Assembly (NCBI GenBank): GCA_001803645.1
Contig: MHDW01000006.1
Location: 1,100 to 8,928, forward strand
DNA: 7,829 nucleotides
Direction of reading: 5' to 3'
Origin: Nitrospirae bacterium GWC2_42_7
Lineage (GTDB): Bacteria; Nitrospirota; Thermodesulfovibrionia; Thermodesulfovibrionales; UBA6898
Shown here: positions 6,308 to 7,829 of the stretch, piece after piece
Layout of the letters: the number at the start of each line of letters is the position of its first letter
How positions within the stretch are numbered: position 1 is the stretch's first letter
Program-made: the position numbers and the translations under genes
The notes under the pieces: generated by a model
Told to the model about the DNA's origin: nothing
Database searches by the model: none
Seen by the model: only the letters and a program-made list of their open reading frames with translations

Positions 6308-7829
6308 TCCAGCAACCCCTCTATCTCCGCGAATATCTCTGCATTGGTAAAGTGATTGCCTTCTATACAGCCTGAAGGACATGCAGCAACACAGGTGCCG
6401 CATCCCTGACACAGGACATCGCTGATCATAGCCGTCTCCTTTTGGTCATCATAGGAGATCGCCTTATAGGGACATACAGATATGCAGACCTTGCAGCCTG
6501 AACACCTGTCAGGATCAATTACTGCGGTGATCGCATTGATCTCAAGTTTCCTGCCTGCAACAAGGCCTGAGAGTATATAGCCTGCTGCGGCCATACCCTG
6601 GTTTGTGGCTTTCTGAATATCCATTGGCGACTGGCAGGAGCCGGCAAAATATATGCCCTTTACCCTGCTCTGGCTGGAATCCATCCTGTCATGCAGTTCC
6701 TCAAAAAACCCTGTTTTATCGCAGTTTGCTTCAATGACAGCGGACACTCTCAATGAACCCTCTGAAGGTACAACTGCAGGACACAGTATAACCATATCCG
6801 CATGTATTATATTGAGTTTCACGGCAGGACCTGTGAGCTTGATTATTCTCTTTGTTGCATCTTCTTTTATATGCAGATCCTTCAGGTTTGCATATCTGAT
6901 AAACACGGTCTCAGCACTCTCCCTTGCGTGATTCAAGAGCGAAAAATCGTCTTTGCCAGGTACCGAGAGTTCTTTGTAAAAATGATAGATCTTTGCATCC
7001 GGAAACTTTTTCCTTATCATATGGTTGAACTTAAGTGCATACTGGCAGCATATGCCGGAGCAGTACTCTTTATGATCTTTGTCCAGACTCCCGACGCAGT
7101 GAATGATCGCAAAGCTTGAGGGAAGCTCTCCCCGGGATGTTTTTATCTCTCCGCCTGAGGGGCCGTTGGAGGCCATGGTCCTCTCGAAATCTAAAGCAGT
7201 AAGCACCTCAGGGAATGTCCCGTATCCAAGGTTAGGGAGATTCCGGCAGTCATACATACCGGCCCCTGTGGCAACAACTATTGCACCGACATTTCTCTCC
7301 AGTACTGTTTCAGTATCATCATATACGATCGCCTCAGCCACAGGGCAGGCATCTCTGCAGAGATGACAGTCCTCTCCTTTTTTTCTGAGACAGATAGAGT
7401 CATCTATAAAGGGCGCGTTCGGAAGTGCACTGGTAAAAGGGAATGAAATTGCCTTGCGCTGATCAAACCCGCAATTAAAGTCATTTCCTGCAGAAACAGG
7501 GCATAGATCCAGGCATGCCTGGCATCCGATACAGGCATTAATATCCACATGCCTCGGGGACTTTCGGATCTTTACAATAAAATTGCCATACGAGCCCTTT
7601 ACTTCAATGACCTCTGAGATGGTCAGAAGTTCTATGTTCTCAGAGTACTCACCGTGAAGCAGATCACCAAGAAGCGGTTCGAGCATACAGGGGCCGCACT
7701 CCATGCCAGGAGCTATTTCTTCAAACCTGACAGGCATGCCCCCGATGACCGGTGTTTTTTCAACAATCACAACTTTTCTTCCTGCCCCGGCAATACTCAG
7801 AGCTGCCTTTAATCCTGCAGGGCCTGCAC
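6304..7829 (-). CDS. hdrA: HdrA-like FAD/iron-sulfur protein (N-terminus off the right edge)
   Basis: This is the C-terminal 507 residues of an HdrA-type flavoprotein, the electron-bifurcating or electron-transfer core of heterodisulfide-reductase-like complexes. Numbering from the first complete codon, AGPAGLKAAL (1-10) is the end of the FAD-binding GxGPAG motif, followed by VVIVEK and IGG. The segment ECGPCMLEP (43-51) matches the HdrA CxxCMLxP motif. One ferredoxin-like set is at Cys99/102/105/109, and a second group is at Cys146/154/157/161. The HdrA signature is CVGS...YCSGICCQYALK (244-266). The C-terminal flavin segment is AGSCQSPMDIQKATNQG (395-411). Two more 4Fe-4S motifs are at Cys442/445/448/452 and Cys473/476/479/483. 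A GTG at 7768-7770 can look like a start, but the reading frame stays open and FAD-motif coding continues to the edge, so the true start is beyond 7829. It is coupled to MvhD by a 4-bp overlap. Confidence 0.95.
   Translation of the reverse strand, partial: AGPAGLKAALSIAGAGRKVVIVEKTPVIGGMPVRFEEIAPGMECGPCMLEPLLGDLLHGEYSENIELLTISEVIEVKGSYGNFIVKIRKSPRHVDINACIGCQACLDLCPVSAGNDFNCGFDQRKAISFPFTSALPNAPFIDDSICLRKKGEDCHLCRDACPVAEAIVYDDTETVLERNVGAIVVATGAGMYDCRNLPNLGYGTFPEVLTALDFERTMASNGPSGGEIKTSRGELPSSFAIIHCVGSLDKDHKEYCSGICCQYALKFNHMIRKKFPDAKIYHFYKELSVPGKDDFSLLNHARESAETVFIRYANLKDLHIKEDATKRIIKLTGPAVKLNIIHADMVILCPAVVPSEGSLRVSAVIEANCDKTGFFEELHDRMDSSQSRVKGIYFAGSCQSPMDIQKATNQGMAAAGYILSGLVAGRKLEINAITAVIDPDRCSGCKVCISVCPYKAISYDDQKETAMISDVLCQGCGTCVAACPSGCIEGNHFTNAEIFAEIEGLLE

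Noticed and set aside
6308..6412. Longer N-terminus for the MvhD-like gene
   Set aside because: The added residues are Cys/Arg-rich, unlike the family, and overlap HdrA's C-terminal ferredoxin codons in another frame; the ATGA start at 6307 fits better.
7768..7770. GTG as the HdrA start
   Set aside because: The frame continues to the window edge and encodes the FAD-binding AGPAGLKAA motif upstream of this codon, so the gene is cut by the window.

Overview
All genes in this window lie on the minus strand, so transcription runs from position 7829 towards position 1. The window is nearly all coding. The largest gaps between genes are only about 40 bp, and no stretch above 300 bp lacks a gene. 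I see no rRNA, tRNA, insertion sequence, CRISPR array or convincing rho-independent terminator. The HdrA/MvhD/TusA genes point to an anaerobe. Moderate GC and Hdr proteins beside a multi-protein chemosensory operon suggest a sulfate/sulfur-metabolising or syntrophic lineage such as Nitrospirota or Desulfobacterota, but I cannot fix the phylum without a search.

The right part (about 5634-7829) is a redox cassette. It starts with the 3' end of an HdrA-type iron-sulfur flavoprotein whose N-terminus is off the window. An MvhD/HdrD-delta-type [2Fe-2S] subunit follows, overlapping HdrA by ATGA. A TusA/SirA-like sulfur carrier with a CPxP motif completes it. HdrA and MvhD together are the usual electron-bifurcation or electron-transfer pair of heterodisulfide-reductase-like complexes. 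TusA suggests a sulfur-linked role. No HdrB, HdrC or hydrogenase gene is visible.

The left part (1-5599) is a full chemosensory core in the order cheW, cheW (divergent), mcp, cheB, cheR-TPR, cheA (N-terminal part only). Two CheWs, one membrane MCP, a CheR with a C-terminal TPR domain and a CheA without a P2 domain resemble the Frz (Myxococcus) and Wsp (Pseudomonas) 'alternative cellular function' systems more than flagellar chemotaxis. No cheY, cheC, cheD or flagellar gene is present in the window.

The two parts are in the same direction and only 34-40 bp apart, so they may form one transcription unit linking a thiol/sulfur redox complex with a signalling array. A perfect 10-bp inverted repeat with a 10-nt loop covers the start codon of the first cheW, exactly at the junction, and that cheW has no Shine-Dalgarno sequence. 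This junction is the most interesting point in the window.
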